Below, piece after piece: positions 13,801 through 25,779 of a stretch of 64,000 nucleotides of DNA. Each line of letters opens with the position of its first letter. Positions within the stretch are counted from its first letter, which is position 1. The notes under the pieces were generated by a model. That model made no database searches. It saw nothing but the letters and a program-made list of their open reading frames with translations, and was not told where the DNA came from. Both the position numbers and the translations under genes were made by a program. Source of the DNA: Xiphydria camelus (Eukaryota > Arthropoda > Insecta > Hymenoptera > Xiphydriidae); contig OY783200.1 in NCBI GenBank assembly GCA_963678675.1, positions 1,376,501 through 1,440,500 on the forward strand. Reading direction: 5' to 3'.

Positions 13801-16800
13801 TCCGAGTCTGGAGGCTCTCTTACTTCATAAGCTCCTTATGATATAGTTCGCAGCACGCCTCGCTGGGAATTATTGAGAAATTCATTTGCGCACTAGAGAA
13901 ATCCTCGCTATTAACAATTTTACACGTACCTGCCCGTCATTATCGGCGTCGGCGCGCGCTTTCAGGCCCTCCCACACTTTGACCAAAGTGTCCGTCGTGC
14001 TTTGCGCCTTCGGTGTCCCGGCGCCCCAGCCTCTGGACTCGCAGATCCGCTGAAACGCGCGGTAATTCAACTCGCGCAATAACTCGCTTATACGCGCTGG
14101 AGATTTACTCGATTATTATCGATTACGCAAAGTGCTCGACAGACTCTCGGGTTGACGCGAAACTGTATCTATAATCGTGCCTATCGGCGTTTCTCTACGC
14201 CCGTTTGCTCGCTCTAAAGCGGTACTCGATTTTCGAAGTTCAGAAATGCGTAAATGTGCAAATGCAATTTTTCACTTTTTTTTTTTTTTTTTTTTTTTGA
14301 GAAATTGCAGAAACGAATCGAATTTGGAGCCGAAATTTGATATTTAATTTTGCACGCTTTTTCGCTTCAGGTAGTAGTCTGGTAACTTATGCCTATTTTC
14401 ATGACTTCTTTGGAGGGTGGTTTTTTATAGGAAAATAAAAATGAATTATCTTGAATATTTAGAGTGTTTTTATTTACATATTGAAAATATAAAAAAAATT
14501 TATTTGAAAAAATTTAATAGTTTATTACTATTATTATTGTCACTCGAAGTTGGAATCTCAAAAAAAATGCACGTGGGTGGCCCGGGTCCTAACTTTTTTT
14601 CTACTGAACCGATTGCTTTCAAATTGTAACAGGCTGTTCTACACGCTTATAGTTCTCGTCGGTACTAACGAGAATTTTTTTCACCCCTAACTTTTTATTT
14701 TACAACCCTTTCTTTGCTAAAATAAAAGGACTTTTTTTTTCAAAGTCCGCCATTTTGTTATTTACCCTTGAAATTTAACTTCAGTAGTTCCGACCAGAAT
14801 GACATGTCTATAGATTAAGAATAATCAAGAATATTTGATTTCAGATAACATCATGAGCCAAAATCACCCGGGCCACCCACGTGCATTTTTTTTGAGATTC
14901 CAACTTCGAGTGACAATAATAATAGTAATAAACTATTAAATTTTTTCAAATAAATTTTTTTTATATTTTCAATATGTAAATAAAAACACTCTAAATATTC
15001 AAGATAATTCATTTTTATTTTCCTATAAAAAACCACCCTCCAAAGAAGTCATGAAAATAGGCATAAGTTACCAGACTACTACCTTCAGTCTTTTCGTACG
15101 CGCAGACAAATTCAGAATTGCGAACTCTTGCAATTTATCGGCACCGAAGAAACTCGTTTCGAGGACAATTTCAACCGGCGGCGCGATGCGTGTGCCGTTT
15201 GAAAAATTAATTTTACTCCTCGCAACGCGAATCCTCGAGGTAAGCGGAGAGTTTAACTAAAGCCGCGCGCGGAAATCGTTCCGCGGCGCGTCCGGGAGAT
15301 AAATCGCCGCTTCGAAAAGGCGGCATCAATTTTCCGCGATGTCGACTCTAAAGGTTCGAAGGCGGCGCTCCGGTCTGAATTCAATTTTTTCCTTTTACCC
15401 GACGTACGAAGTCCGCCGGATGAATGGCATTCGAAACTGACTTTGATGGGGGATGGAGGCGCGAGAAAAAAAAAAGAATACCTTCGAGAATTGAAATCTA
15501 CTTTTTCCAAACTTTTTTAACTCTCTGCCGTTATATATATACTTCCCCCGTGTTGGTTACGCTTTATTTCGAGCGGGTGCGAGGCGCGGTCGAAAGTTTT
15601 GCCGAACTATCCGATAAACGCTTTGTCGAGAACACCGATATTCTTTGGTCACTAGAGTCGCATAACTTTGATACCTCGTATACAAAAAGTTTCTCTTTGG
15701 AATATTATGAAATGTTTCTGTCAAAAAGAAATTACGAAAATCGCGAAAGGCAAATTAATGAACGCGATATCAGATATAGACGGTTAACTTTCAATGAAAT
15801 AAAAAATTCCTCGGTGAAAATATTTCTCGGAGAAATTCGGAAATAAATCTTGGAAATCTCTGAAAATAATTCTGAGGAGTTCAAAGAATCGGAACACTTT
15901 TCCGAGTCAATCTTTGAGAAAATCTGTAGAATTGGTGAAACTTTATCTCAGAAACTCTAATAATCTAGCTTGCAAGCTTCCGAAAGAATGTTTAGAGGAA
16001 TTAAATATTTTAAAAATTGTTAGTAATGAACGAAAATTTGATATGAAGATTTTCAATTTTTTTTTATAGAATCCATAAGAAGTTCCCTCTGAAGATGTCT
16101 CCATTGTTCTAAAAATATCGGAAAACTAGAAAAAAATTTTTTTCGCAAATTGTCATTTACCTCTATATCTATGTTATTTCTTATCAAATACTCCCAAAAG
16201 CTACAATTTTGTAGAGAACCAAAGCCCAGATATAGTTTCAGTACAACTATTATCCTTCTAAAAAATCCTTCCGCGGAATAATTATGTAAGAAATATAAAC
16301 CAATATTTTTCTCATCAGCAGAACGCTCGGACCTACGCCGCCGCGTAATATCAAAGAAGTAACTAACGTCCAAGTGCCTGGCACCTCAGCCGAGAAGCGG
16401 CTCGTTCGGTTAGGCGTGAGCGAGCAGAATACGACTCAATACACGTCACGTAATTTATACCTGGAGTGTGTCGCCGGCCTTATAAAAGACCGAGAGAACG
16501 ACGTTTCGAGGTTGCGCTCCGGTTTAGCCCGACGGAATAAATTGTGAGGGTGGAAGAATTATTAATAGACCAGAGTGTCTCGCGTGCACTCACCTGGATG
16601 GCGATGTCGAAGTCTTTCTTGTCAATGGTTCCACTTTGGTTGATGTCTGAAACGAGGAGAGAAAGGATGACGCGTGAAAAAGAGTGTTTTCCAAAAAAAA
16701 AAAATATTTTACAGCGAGCGGAGAGGGGCGTGCCTGAGTGATGTTTAATATATCAAGACACGAAGGGTCTGGATCGTTCTTGATTTTTTCTTTTTTTTTT

Positions 16801-19510
16801 TTTGAATCTGGTCCGGAATCCACATCCAGCCCGAATGCAAATCATTCGCATTTGAAATTCGGAAGGGACCTTCCTTCGGGGCTCGAAAACGGGGAAAAAA
16901 TTGGGGAAACCTCGGGGCGGATCCGGAGGATTCCGCAATCCGGATCTAATCGTCTCGTTTAGCGGGGAGAAATGTAAGGAACGGGGGATGGGAGATAGCA
17001 GCGCGCGCGCGCGCGCAGAAATTTTCGCCGAGTTGATCCTCCGGTATTTCCAGATTTTCATTTGTCGAGTCACGGAGAATTTCCAGCTTTGTCATGATTT
17101 CATTCAAGATTTGAGAAGGAGATAAGTGGAGTTAACAACGAGATGATCTTCTGAGGCTGCTTTTTGACTTGACAGTGTAGTAAAAAATGTATCATGAACA
17201 AGGAAAGAAAAATTGCTTGAAATTTTTTTTTTGTAAACTACAATAATTGAAAGTAAATGATGGATGGAAAGGATTTTCTTTGGACTGATTTTAGAATATT
17301 TCTGGAATAATGACATTTCGTCTTTGCAGAAGATTCTTTGAAAATAATGCAAGATCGAGCAGCTGTCATGCGGAATGCTGAAATTAGACGTCGTTACTTC
17401 CGTTTGACGATCTAATTTTGTTCCCAATTTGGTTTTCAACGAGCGTCCTTTTTCTATAGGTTACGCGTTGACGTTTGTTAATTAGGACGCATATCGACCA
17501 CTCTCCCACTCCGATCTATACAATTACGGTTCGAAACTATATTCCGCGACTCGGCAGGTGCCTTCGAAAACTCCCTTCCAATTAATGTCAGATGGAAATC
17601 GATAGTGACGCGGCCAGATTTGTAACCGTGGCACGAGAAGCTCTCGGATTTTATCGCGTGGAACGCACGATTTTTTATCGTGCCAATCGAAATTCGCACC
17701 AGAAAAATATACGTAACTCTTTCAATGTTTCGTTTCAAATGATTATACGAGAACGCGCATCTGCTATTCAATAAATTATTTTATAGACACTTGCTGGTCA
17801 CGCATTATTTTCCAGCAATTTTTTCAAAAATCAAAAAGGATCTCATTTTATCGAGAAAGTAATATTTGCGAAATGTCAAAATTATATTGACATATATTGA
17901 TATTATAAATAAAAAATTCTCTATATTATGTACATCCCTGATGAAGCAAAAAAAGAACAGATGGTTACTTATGGAATCTAGTACTTTTATTGCGTTACTA
18001 TCCAGTCTTATATTATTCCTCGGCTAATGAGTTTTATTCTCAAAATAATACATGTTATCTTCACTTTGAATAGAACGAATTGCTGGTTTTAGAAACCAAC
18101 GGATCAAGCTTCTTTCAAAATCAGTTATAAGCAGAGCGATTCGATTTATTGTTGTACTTAAAATTTTACTTCCAGCAGCAATTGAAGTTCAATAATAAAA
18201 GTAACAAAATCTTATTTTCTTATTGCGATATCGATATCTACGGTTTATCGTTTTTTGAACAAGTTAATAAGAATTTATTCTTTTAGTTTTATTCTCTACC
18301 AACGCTCCGCTAACATTATTACTATTTCCCAGCAAATGCTCGTATATTATACAATTATTTTGAGAAGTTCGCTGTAACACACCTTGGAGGCATATCGTCC
18401 AAGATATATACAACATATACTCTCTCATGGCGGTTCTTCGGGAGATATGTATAGCAGTGTAGCGTGATAAAGGAAGGAAACTGAGGGTTTAATGAGGTAT
18501 ACCAAGCGTGAGAGCTTGTGACCTCAACTGTCCGCTCATAACACCTCCTCTCTTCTGCACGTCCGTACGCCCTTAAGGTTTCTCGAGCGGTACAGGGGCT
18601 TTTTCCCTGCTAAAAGTCAGTCCACTGAAGTACAGTAACACTCTAAAGTATGTTCTTCGTGCGATGTGGCAACAACGTTTGACGTACAGTAGTATGTGTG
18701 TATCTGTGAGTTCAAAAATTGAGCCCAAAACATCTGGTCATGCATCTGTACGTCACGCAACGTTGCCACATTGACTTATCAAAGGTTAAATTTATAAAGA
18801 ACAATTAATAAAAAAATCACGGGCTCCTTAATGAACGTGAAAATTGGTATAGATGATTTTATTTCATTAAACGTGCTGTTCAAAAAATTTCAGAATTTTT
18901 TCACTATTTTTCTCAGAAATATCGCGGTTTGTTGGTTATGACCCATAAGAACACATGTTATTTTGTTATTCAAAAATCTTTGCAACGAGCTTCTTAAAAG
19001 ACTTGAAAATTTAACTGAATTTTTGTTTACTTCAATCTACCGAATGCAATCATTTTCAAGCATTTCTCACTATTTTTAGTATAACGCTCGGGAAATCTTA
19101 ACGGGTTAAGGCCGAGACACACATAGCCGCACCGCGCCCGCACCGTGTCCACACCGACTGTCTAACTCATGGCACACGGTGCGGTCTCGGCCTTAATACG
19201 TGCGAGAGGGCGCCACCGGTCTCGTCGCCGCATAAATAGGCGTGCGCCCCACGTCGGCTCACCCCGACGCGGCATTCCCAAGGGAAATATTTTCCTTGCG
19301 TTTTAAAACACCACTATGGTTGATGTAACGATAACAATAATAATAGCAACACAACAAGGACAAAGAGTACCTTCAGCTAGATTTGCCTCGACTCGATCGC
19401 ACCAGGATTTGTACCCTTTCTGAAAGTTCGCAATATTTCGGAATTCTGTACTCACCGAAGAAGACGTTGAAAACGAAGAGCAACTTCTTCTTGCGGAACT
19501 CGGAGACCAT
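10742..19510 (-). CDS. Calexcitin / sarcoplasmic Ca2+-binding protein, six coding exons
   Basis: The coding exons join as 19510-19456, 16646-16594, 14049-13930, 12897-12783, 11727-11627 and 10849-10742. Every intron is GT-AG and every phase matches (1,0,0,1,0), giving 183 residues plus TAA. The N-terminus MVSEFRKKKLLFVFNVFF and C-terminus GNFIFGKTSF are calexcitin hallmarks. EF loop 1 is D19-N21-S23-G24-T25-I26-D27-D30. Loop 2 is D70-D72-D74-G75-Q76-V77-S78-E81. Loop 3 is D112-S114-D116-G117-S118-I119-D120-E123. The fourth EF-hand is vestigial, near residues 146-157. Calexcitins are cytosolic Ca2+ sensors of neurons and muscle. Insect juvenile hormone diol kinases belong to the same branch, so enzymatic annotation of orthologues is possible. 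The length fits the family. Five introns of 0.8-2.8 kb contain MITEs. The gene appears intact. Confidence 0.95.
11627..11727 (-). CDS. Calexcitin exon 5 (EF-hand 3)
   Basis: The acceptor is GTCCGCAG and the donor GTC/GTAAGT. It encodes residues 115-148, completing the canonical third loop (DASGDGSIDEEE is shared with exon 4), followed by a helix rich in A, K and E. Phase 1 in, phase 0 out. Confidence 0.93.
12783..12897 (-). CDS. Calexcitin exon 4
   Basis: The acceptor is ATTTTACAG and the donor TCTG/GTGAGT. It encodes residues 77-114, starting VSREEWITMWDDYAKNP and including YMNFMFELEDAS, all typical of the family. It finishes EF loop 2 and begins loop 3. Confidence 0.94.
13930..14049 (-). 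CDS. Calexcitin exon 3
   Basis: The acceptor is GTTTCAG and the donor CAG/GTACGTG. It is exactly 40 codons (residues 37-76), with RICESRGWG near the start and KARADADNDGQ at the end. That opens the second EF loop, which is completed across the splice junction. Confidence 0.94.
14276..14298. repeat. Poly(T) tract of 23
   Basis: An uninterrupted T run on the plus strand (poly(A) on the transcribed strand), within calexcitin intron 2 and 70 bp outside the large inverted-repeat element. Confidence 0.9.
14370..15083. mobile_element. 714-bp MITE with 218-bp identical inverted arms
   Basis: The left arm (14370-14587) and right arm (14866-15083) are exact reverse complements as far as I can check by eye. 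They begin GGTAGTAGTCTGGTAACTTA, and TTCA flanks both ends (14366-14369, 15084-15087) as a 4-bp target duplication. The central 278 bp is non-coding. Both arms hold an open frame with the same translation, which is an arm artefact. It lies in calexcitin intron 2. The superfamily is not assigned. Confidence 0.88.
16594..16646 (-). CDS. Calexcitin exon 2 (EF-hand 1)
   Basis: A 53-nt microexon with acceptor GTTTCAG and donor CAG/GTGAGTG. It encodes DINQSGTIDKKDFDIAIQ, whose first codon is split with exon 1. This is the first EF loop, with D rather than E at position 12, as is common in this family. Confidence 0.93.
17001..17016. repeat. (GC)n microsatellite
   Basis: Eight GC dinucleotides inside calexcitin intron 1. 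Confidence 0.85.
18573..19101 (-). mobile_element. TTAA-flanked MITE (family TT-1), copy 1
   Basis: The ends are TTAAGGTTTCTCGAGCGGTA and TAACGCTCGGGAAATCTTAA, forming terminal inverted repeats of about 15 bp flanked by TTAA. It is in the opposite orientation to the copies at 35384, 45083 and 49343. Shared interior blocks include CGATGTGGCAACAACGTTTG and AAATATCGCGGTTTGTTGGT. The TTAA target suggests piggyBac-type mobilisation. It lies in calexcitin intron 1. Confidence 0.85.
19106..19196. mobile_element. 91-bp TTAA-flanked palindromic MITE
   Basis: The ends are TTAAGGCCGAGAC and GTCTCGGCCTTAA, with inner matching GCCGCACC and GGTGCGG blocks. It starts 5 bp after the previous MITE, so two TTAA elements abut. 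GC-rich compared with its surroundings. Confidence 0.7.
19456..19510 (-). CDS. Calexcitin exon 1 (coding part)
   Basis: The ATG is in context ATCAAGATGG. It encodes MVSEFRKKKLLFVFNVFF and ends at donor TTCG/GTGAGTA. An acceptor (GTCTTACAG, exon begin 19517) lies just 7 nt upstream of the ATG, so the start codon is in the second transcribed exon and a non-coding first exon must lie upstream. Confidence 0.93.
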
Positions 19511-19628
19511 CTTGATTCTGTAAGACGAACGGAGTGATTTGAGTTTTGAATTAAGCAATTGTAAACGTGAGAGTTGTTTTCGAGTAAAAGGGATCCAAAA
19601 TGGACGAAATGCTAGAAGAATAGAGTCA

Positions 19629-20220
19629 TGTGTGGAATTCTGTTTATTTGGGACGCTGCTTATTTGAGATGTCGACCATTTGGAATGTTGATCATTCGGA
19701 ATTCTGTTCATTTAGGATCTTATTCGTTTGAGGTTCTGATGATTTGGAATTCTATCGATTTGAGATTCTGCCCATTTGGGATGCTGATCATTCGGAATTC
19801 TATCCATCTGGAATTCTGCCCGTTTAGAATTTTGACAATTCTGAATCCTTTCCATTTGAAATTCTGCCCACTTCGTGTTTTAACGTTTTGAAATTCTGCT
19901 GATTTTAGATTCTGCCCATTTGGAATGTCGATCATTCGAAATTCAGCCCGTTTGGAGTTTTAACGATTTGGAATTCTGTCGATTTGAAATTCTACTCATT
20001 CGGGATGCCAATCATTCGGAATTCCGTCCATCTGAGATTTTATTCTTTTCGAGTTCTAACGATTTGGAATTCTGTCGATTTAAGATTCTGCTCCTTTGGG
20101 ATGCTGATCATTCGGAATGCCGTTCAACTAGCATTCTGTCTAGTTAGAATTCTATTCATCTGGGATTCTTTCTAATTAAAATTCAACCTATTTGGAATCC
20201 GTCCTTCTAAGATCTATCCG
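19629..20220. repeat. Degenerate tandem array, GGAATTCTG-type units
   Basis: About 600 bp of loosely repeated 15-22-bp units of the form CATTTGGAATTCTGYYS, mixed with ATTTGGGATGCTGATCATTC variants. At least 25 units are visible, with no two long stretches identical. It lies in the intron between the proposed 5' exon and the first coding exon of calexcitin. Related arrays are at 24.75-24.97, 25.52-25.62 and 44.4-44.77 kb. Confidence 0.8.
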
Positions 20221-20776
20221 ATTGCGATCTGGCCTACAACTGATAGGCCGAATCTTAATCGGATAAATCTTATTTTAGAAGAATGTATTTGAGATGCTGT
20301 GCAATCGGGATAGATTTATCTAAGGGGATCTCATCTATTTGGGAGCTATAGATATATCTAATCTCTCTCTCGAGATCTATCTAATATCAATTGAATTGTA
20401 TCAACAATGTTTATTCGGAAACCTGTCGATTCGTCTCTTACTCGGTTGAAGAATAATACTACGCGTTAAAGGTACACGTTATTATCGAATTACACTTCCA
20501 CTAAACGATGACGTATTTCATCAAATTACGCGACGAATTATTTAGCAATGCCGAAGTATGCTCGTTCATCATCACAGTGACACAGTATTATTAAAGTCGA
20601 CATTAAGTCTTTCGCGTGTCATAAAAAATACGTTTTAACGAATTCGTCAGTCAATCGAGTTTTTTTTTCAATTTTCTTGATTTTCTTGTCAAAGATGCGA
20701 ATAATTCAGAATCAGTTTCTTCAAAAAGTATCGACATGTACAGTTTTTTCTCTCAAAAATTCCATTCGATGCATAC

Positions 20777-20834
20777 CTTTTTCCCGTATTCCGCAGGTAA
20801 ACAACCGACCGTGAAACCTTCGAGCAACTCGACT
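20777..20834 (-). promoter_or_regulatory. Candidate calexcitin first (non-coding) exon and initiator
   Basis: On the minus strand an arthropod-type initiator TCAGT has its A at 20834. A DPE-like GGTTGT lies about +29, and a donor AAAAAG/GTATGC ends the exon at 20777. The exon has no ATG. It would splice over 1.26 kb to the acceptor at 19517. Transcription evidence is needed, and other upstream exons, including the one at 48.76 kb, remain possible. Confidence 0.4.
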
Positions 20835-20860
20835 GATTAATCGTACCTCGCTCCTTACTC

Positions 20861-20868
20861 TTTATATA
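20861..20868 (-). promoter_or_regulatory. TATA box, candidate for calexcitin
   Basis: TATATAAA on the minus strand starts 34 bp upstream of the TCAGT initiator, slightly farther than the usual 28-31 bp. Confidence 0.4.
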
Positions 20869-20869
20869 A

Positions 20870-23800
20870 GAAATCAACGAGATTTCACTGCGCGATAATT
20901 CGGATATCTCTGAGCACGCTCTGACGCACGATTTGCCGTAATTTTTGATAGCACCGCAACAGCCACTCGGATGTTCTAAAAATAGTTGAAGCACTCTTAG
21001 AACATAATTGTCGTCTTATCACAAATACAGTCCCCGAGCGTGATGAGGGATGCAGCGCGCCGCGAAAACTTCCCCCGCCAACGACTTACTTTGCTAACGA
21101 ACAATTGTTTATCCACTCGTAGAAGGAACGTCAATTTTGCATGTAGTTGTTGTTCTGATCACACTCGTTGCTTCAATTCGTCGCTGGAACGAAGACTAAT
21201 TAACGGTATTTGGTTCGAAACAATAGAAACTTTCATGTAGCAGAAATTTTTGAAAAATTACATAATGCTGTACTACTATACGCGTTTCGTTCGACGTACA
21301 CATCTGCGGGACAATGCGAATCCAGGCCTCATCGAACGTCTGCACGTTCGCGTGTTATCGCGCCGTCGCGGATTTCAATAGTGGCCGTTCATCCCGACAA
21401 CCGTGAGGATGCTCAACTGAATGACGGTTCACTCAATCGCTGATACGAATCTCGAGAGAGGCTTTGATTCCTCTGTGGGGTGGCATTATGGGACGCTCGA
21501 GTGTGGACGTGGGTTCGAAGCTTGTGCCATGGCCGTTTCTACGGTCGGTGAGCGTTCCTCGTAATTTTTTGTTTACGTGGAATATTGAAATTCGAAAAGG
21601 AAATTTCGTCATTTCGGGTTAGTTCGGGTTTGGTGTTAAAAAATGCACTGAAAAAAATCATTAAACGTTGCAATTGCAATGATGTAATGAAACTGCAAAA
21701 TTTCATCGAAAAGATAAAAATCACATTAACGTTTATAACGGCAAAAGCAAATTCTCGTGTAAATGTGTTAAATAATAATTTGGCGGGATATTAATGTGAC
21801 TTCTAGTTTTTTGATATGATACCTATTTTGCAGCGATGCATTCAGTGCCTGGTTTATGTAAAAAGTTTGTTAAATTAAACTTTGTATGTTAATTATTGTT
21901 TTAATAAGTGGAGAAACGTTTGAAAGTTGATGTTTTCCGCTAAATTGTTATATGTGATCTATTATATTTATAAATATGATAAAAGAGAAGATTCAAAATT
22001 AATTTTATCCCTTTTTCTTATTCAAAAAAAAATATAATGTGAAAAAAATGTGATTATTCAAATACTCAAGTGTTTTTGTAAAAATGGACAAAGCAAAAAT
22101 ATTTCTTCAAATGAAGAAACATACAATTCCGTAAATTAAAAATGTCGCATTTTTAGTCTCGCTGCTGTGGAAATTTTTGTAGTTCGTGATGACGAGGAAA
22201 AGCTAGTCTGAGAACGTAAAATACTGTCACTCTCTCGAAACTCTTAATCTCTCGTTACGTGGGGGCGTCGAGTGCGCTGGAACATTTACCTGCTGTAATC
22301 GGACGAGGCATGATGCTATTTAACGCCAAGGTCGATTTTGACGTCAATAGACAGTAAATCCAATGCTTCGGAATAATCTTCTCAATCTCGAATTTGATCG
22401 ACAGTGTATGATAGAGAAAAAAAAAGACGAATATATTCTAAACATTACGGTCTCGATAGTCATGCAGACTACCTCATTTACATATTTTTTCCGATAAATG
22501 AAATGGGTCGAAACACAAGTTCCGATCATCAGACGGAATGAGAAAAAATGTTTGATTGGGAAAAAAATAAATGACGGAGATTGAGGCATAAAATACGTTA
22601 TAAAAGTGATGAAAGACGGGGAAATGAATTTTGAATTGGAAAATATCTTTAGAGGTTTATATTTAGTAATATGAGAAATATTAAAGAGAAAGTATTATTC
22701 TCTTATACACATACACATTTTTGTAATATGAAACGGGGCTTGGCTTGAGATCTTATCTTCTGACGTATTATCGCTATATTATTGGATAAATGGTGGTTTT
22801 GACGAGAGCGGAGAAGAGCTATCGGTCAATAATGAAATTCGAGATGAAAAAAAAAATACAAATTTCTCAACATTGATTTTGTTATAACATTTATGTTGCT
22901 ATAATTCCAAAAATGGGGGAACTTTTAATTAATTTCTAGAAATATTCGATTGCGTAATTCAGTATATAATGGTAATAAAATTATATACTTTGAATTTCTT
23001 AACCAATTTTGACTAACTGTGCTACTCACGGTGAACTTTTTTGAACAATGCAGTTCCAAATAGAGTTCACACACACAAATGGACAAAGAGACACTATATC
23101 ACTGACGATAATGTGCTACGATTGCTTCTGAAATGAAAATTAGTAGAGGCAGCTAAATTTCCTGCAATTGATGTAATCTATGGAGATAACGTTAATTAGA
23201 TTCCGAGACGATGAGCACTCTTTCCTCTTCTTTCATTTCACGGTAGTTTAACCTTCTACCCCCTCGTTATATCTCCCTTAATAAAATATATTAGGTGTAT
23301 ATATATAATTGACTCTCCGTATATTTTTTATTCCTGTATTTTTATACTGAAGCTAAGTAGGTACAATATTTCTTTACGTGTAGAATGGATTTGATAAATT
23401 GTCAGTTATAATTAGTTGAAAATAAAGTATAAAATTGCTTACAATCGGAATAATTTGCGATGATTCACTTGAAAAAAAGGAATTTGCATAATCAGTCGAT
23501 ATATTTTTGACTCCTGACTTTCAGAGAATTAATTTTCTCGTCGAGTCTCACGACTAAGCGAAGCAATTTCCAGCTAAAGACACTGCTCCACCTGAATTTC
23601 GATCGAACGTGATCACTAGATTAGCAAATTGGATAATAGGTGGATTTTGAGTTTACAGTACACTTAAATTTTAATTTTTCTCTTCATATAATACCAAATA
23701 AAAGGCTATCCCAATTCGCATCCACGAAGAGAAGAATCTCTCCGAAACACTCGAAATTCCAGAAAGCAATATTTCGGAAACTCGAGCCAAAATCATTTCC

Positions 23801-24740
23801 AGAAAATCACTCGAAGTCTCACCTCTGGCTTCGACGCGACAACAAACATTATTTGCAATTCGATCGCCCCGTCCCTTTATCGCTTTCCCATGCTCGAGCA
23901 AACCCAAGAAACCCACATTGCCGTGATAAAAAAAAAAGGGACATCCCGTCGCAAAACATTGACCCGTCCCTTTTGGCTTATTTATACCAGCGAGTAGCTT
24001 CCAGCGGTCGATCCGACCTTTCCTCCCTTTAAATCCCCGACCCAAAGCGAAGGGAAGATTTACCCCCTCTCACCTGAAGAACTCCGTCAACTTTACTTCG
24101 GCTCGACTTTCCGGAATATTTCGAAAATGCCCTTCGTTCCCCCATTTCCCCATCGGTACATTTTTCATTTTGCCCCCCGGCCTCCCTTTGACCCTTTGGC
24201 TGGTCTTTGACGTCGAACGCCGCGTCTTTTTTTTTCGGTCTTCAATTAACCTCCAGCGGACACGACGTCTACCGCTTCGCCGTCAGGCGAGACGAGCATC
24301 CACTTCCAGGCGCGCCCGGTAATGGCGCTGGCGTCAATCAGTCTTACGCAGGGGGCAGCTCGAGCGACTCGACGAGCGACGATAGTGTGTTGCGACGCGA
24401 CGCTGGTGACGTTCTGGACGCGAGCTGCGGACGATTCATCTGGATTACAGGGGTGGGGTTTACACGAGACATCGGCCAGCGTCTCTGGACCCTACGGCGT
24501 TACCGTGGTTTGGCACGTTGCGTGACGCTATGACGCTTGGTAGTTGAACGGTTAAATGGCGGGGAGTTAAAAGTGGACGGGTTTAGGCCTTGGTCGCGAG
24601 CTACGGCCAAGTTCGAGTAACTCTGGACTCGGACGCGCATTAATCCTCAAGGGTCGGCTTTGGGAGACTTTGCTCGAGCGCTGAGATTTATTTACGGTCG
24701 ATTCGTCCATTTTTTGTTGTAGGTAGTAGTTGGATGCTTG
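20870..24740. other. No supported gene
   Basis: AT-rich to about 23.7 kb. A GC-richer block with many CpG lies at about 23.85-24.72 kb and includes GGCGCGCCC at 24309. It could be regulatory, but it shows no core-promoter arrangement I would defend. Confidence 0.4.
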
Positions 24741-24749
24741 TTATTCGTT

Positions 24750-24972
24750 GGAGTGGAGGCTGAGTGGATAAGTTTCCGGATAGATGTTGCATTGATTAAA
24801 CAGATCCCGATCGACAACTACTGTCGTATCGATTAGACCCGATTCCCCGAATAGATGGAATTCCAATTGAACGTAATTATAATTAGGCAGCGCCCCAAAT
24901 GTAGATTGGATCAATTGGACAAATCTCAAATGGATGGATCTCAAATAAGCAGGATCACCGATAGACGGGCTC
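24750..24972. repeat. Degenerate GGAATTC-type array, left part
   Basis: Units such as GAATAGATGGAATTCCAATT and CAAATGGATGGATCTCAAAT match the 19.6-kb array in reverse orientation. The array is interrupted by the next two AT-1 repeats and resumes, in apparent opposite orientation, at 25519. Confidence 0.5.
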
Positions 24973-25518
24973 TCCTCGAGAAAAAATGTTTACATATTAT
25001 GAACATATATGGTCATATATTATAATATGATTGGATGTAATCAGATACGAAATTTGTCTCTATCCGATTGCATATGACAAACTATATGTGACCACGTATA
25101 AACATATATGATCAGATTTGATATAATTGGATCCAAAATTTTCAACTTTGTTCATATCCAAATATATATATAATCATATTTATGCATATCCGATTAAACC
25201 CGAGAAAAAATGTTATACATAATTCTATAAATGATCATAAATAATTGGATGTATTAAGATCTGAAATTTGTCTCTATCCGATTACGTATATGAAGAATTA
25301 TATGTAAACATAATATGTAATCATATATGATCAGACGAAAATAGATACATTATTCAGATCTAAATGCATATACCAATATCTGATCATATATGATTAAATA
25401 TTACACATAAATATTTTTTCTCAGTTATATTGTCACACATAATTTTTTCGTGCCGCATCTGGTTATATCCAATTATTTATGATCATACATGATTACGTAT
25501 AAATATTTGTTCCCGTGT
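24973..25518. repeat. Two AT-1 repeats in tandem
   Basis: The first copy starts CTCGAGAAAAAATGTTTACA and runs to about 25197. The second starts CCCGAGAAAAAATGTTATAC at about 25199 and ends TAAATATTTGTTCCCGTG. Both contain GAAATTTGTCTCTATCCGAT. The pair sits inside a degenerate tandem array. Confidence 0.7.
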
Positions 25519-25620
25519 ATCCATTTGATATTTGCCCAATTGAGATTAAACCGATCAGGATCTCTCTATTTGGGATTCCATCGAATCGAAATAATGTCTA
25601 TTTGGAATCCCATGTGAGTA
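25519..25620. repeat. Degenerate GGAATTC-type array, right part
   Basis: Units CTATTTGGGATTCCATCG and CTATTTGGAATCCCATGT continue the array style found left of the AT-1 pair. Confidence 0.45.
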
Positions 25621-25779
25621 TAGGGGTTCCCACCCTCACGATAATACATGAAGTCACCTTCTCTGAAATGACATTCCGATTTAAATCCCAAGCGATTCCC
25701 ATTTGCGTAGCTAGAAAAAAATTAGCAAACGACGAATCGATATCGCTGGAAATATGGGACGTTTTTAATCTCATTTAAA

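Noticed and set aside
14417..15036. Two open frames with the same 57-residue start
   Set aside because: They are the two arms of one inverted repeat, so the identity reflects the element's structure and not a protein family.
15424..15846. 140-codon plus-strand frame within calexcitin intron 2
   Set aside because: Antisense to the intron, low-complexity K/E/R-rich tail, no homology cue.
19376..19427. Exon-like block KGYKSWCDRVEANLAE with an acceptor-like TTTCAG
   Set aside because: It lies only about 30 nt past the calexcitin exon 1 donor, too short an intron, and its phase does not fit.
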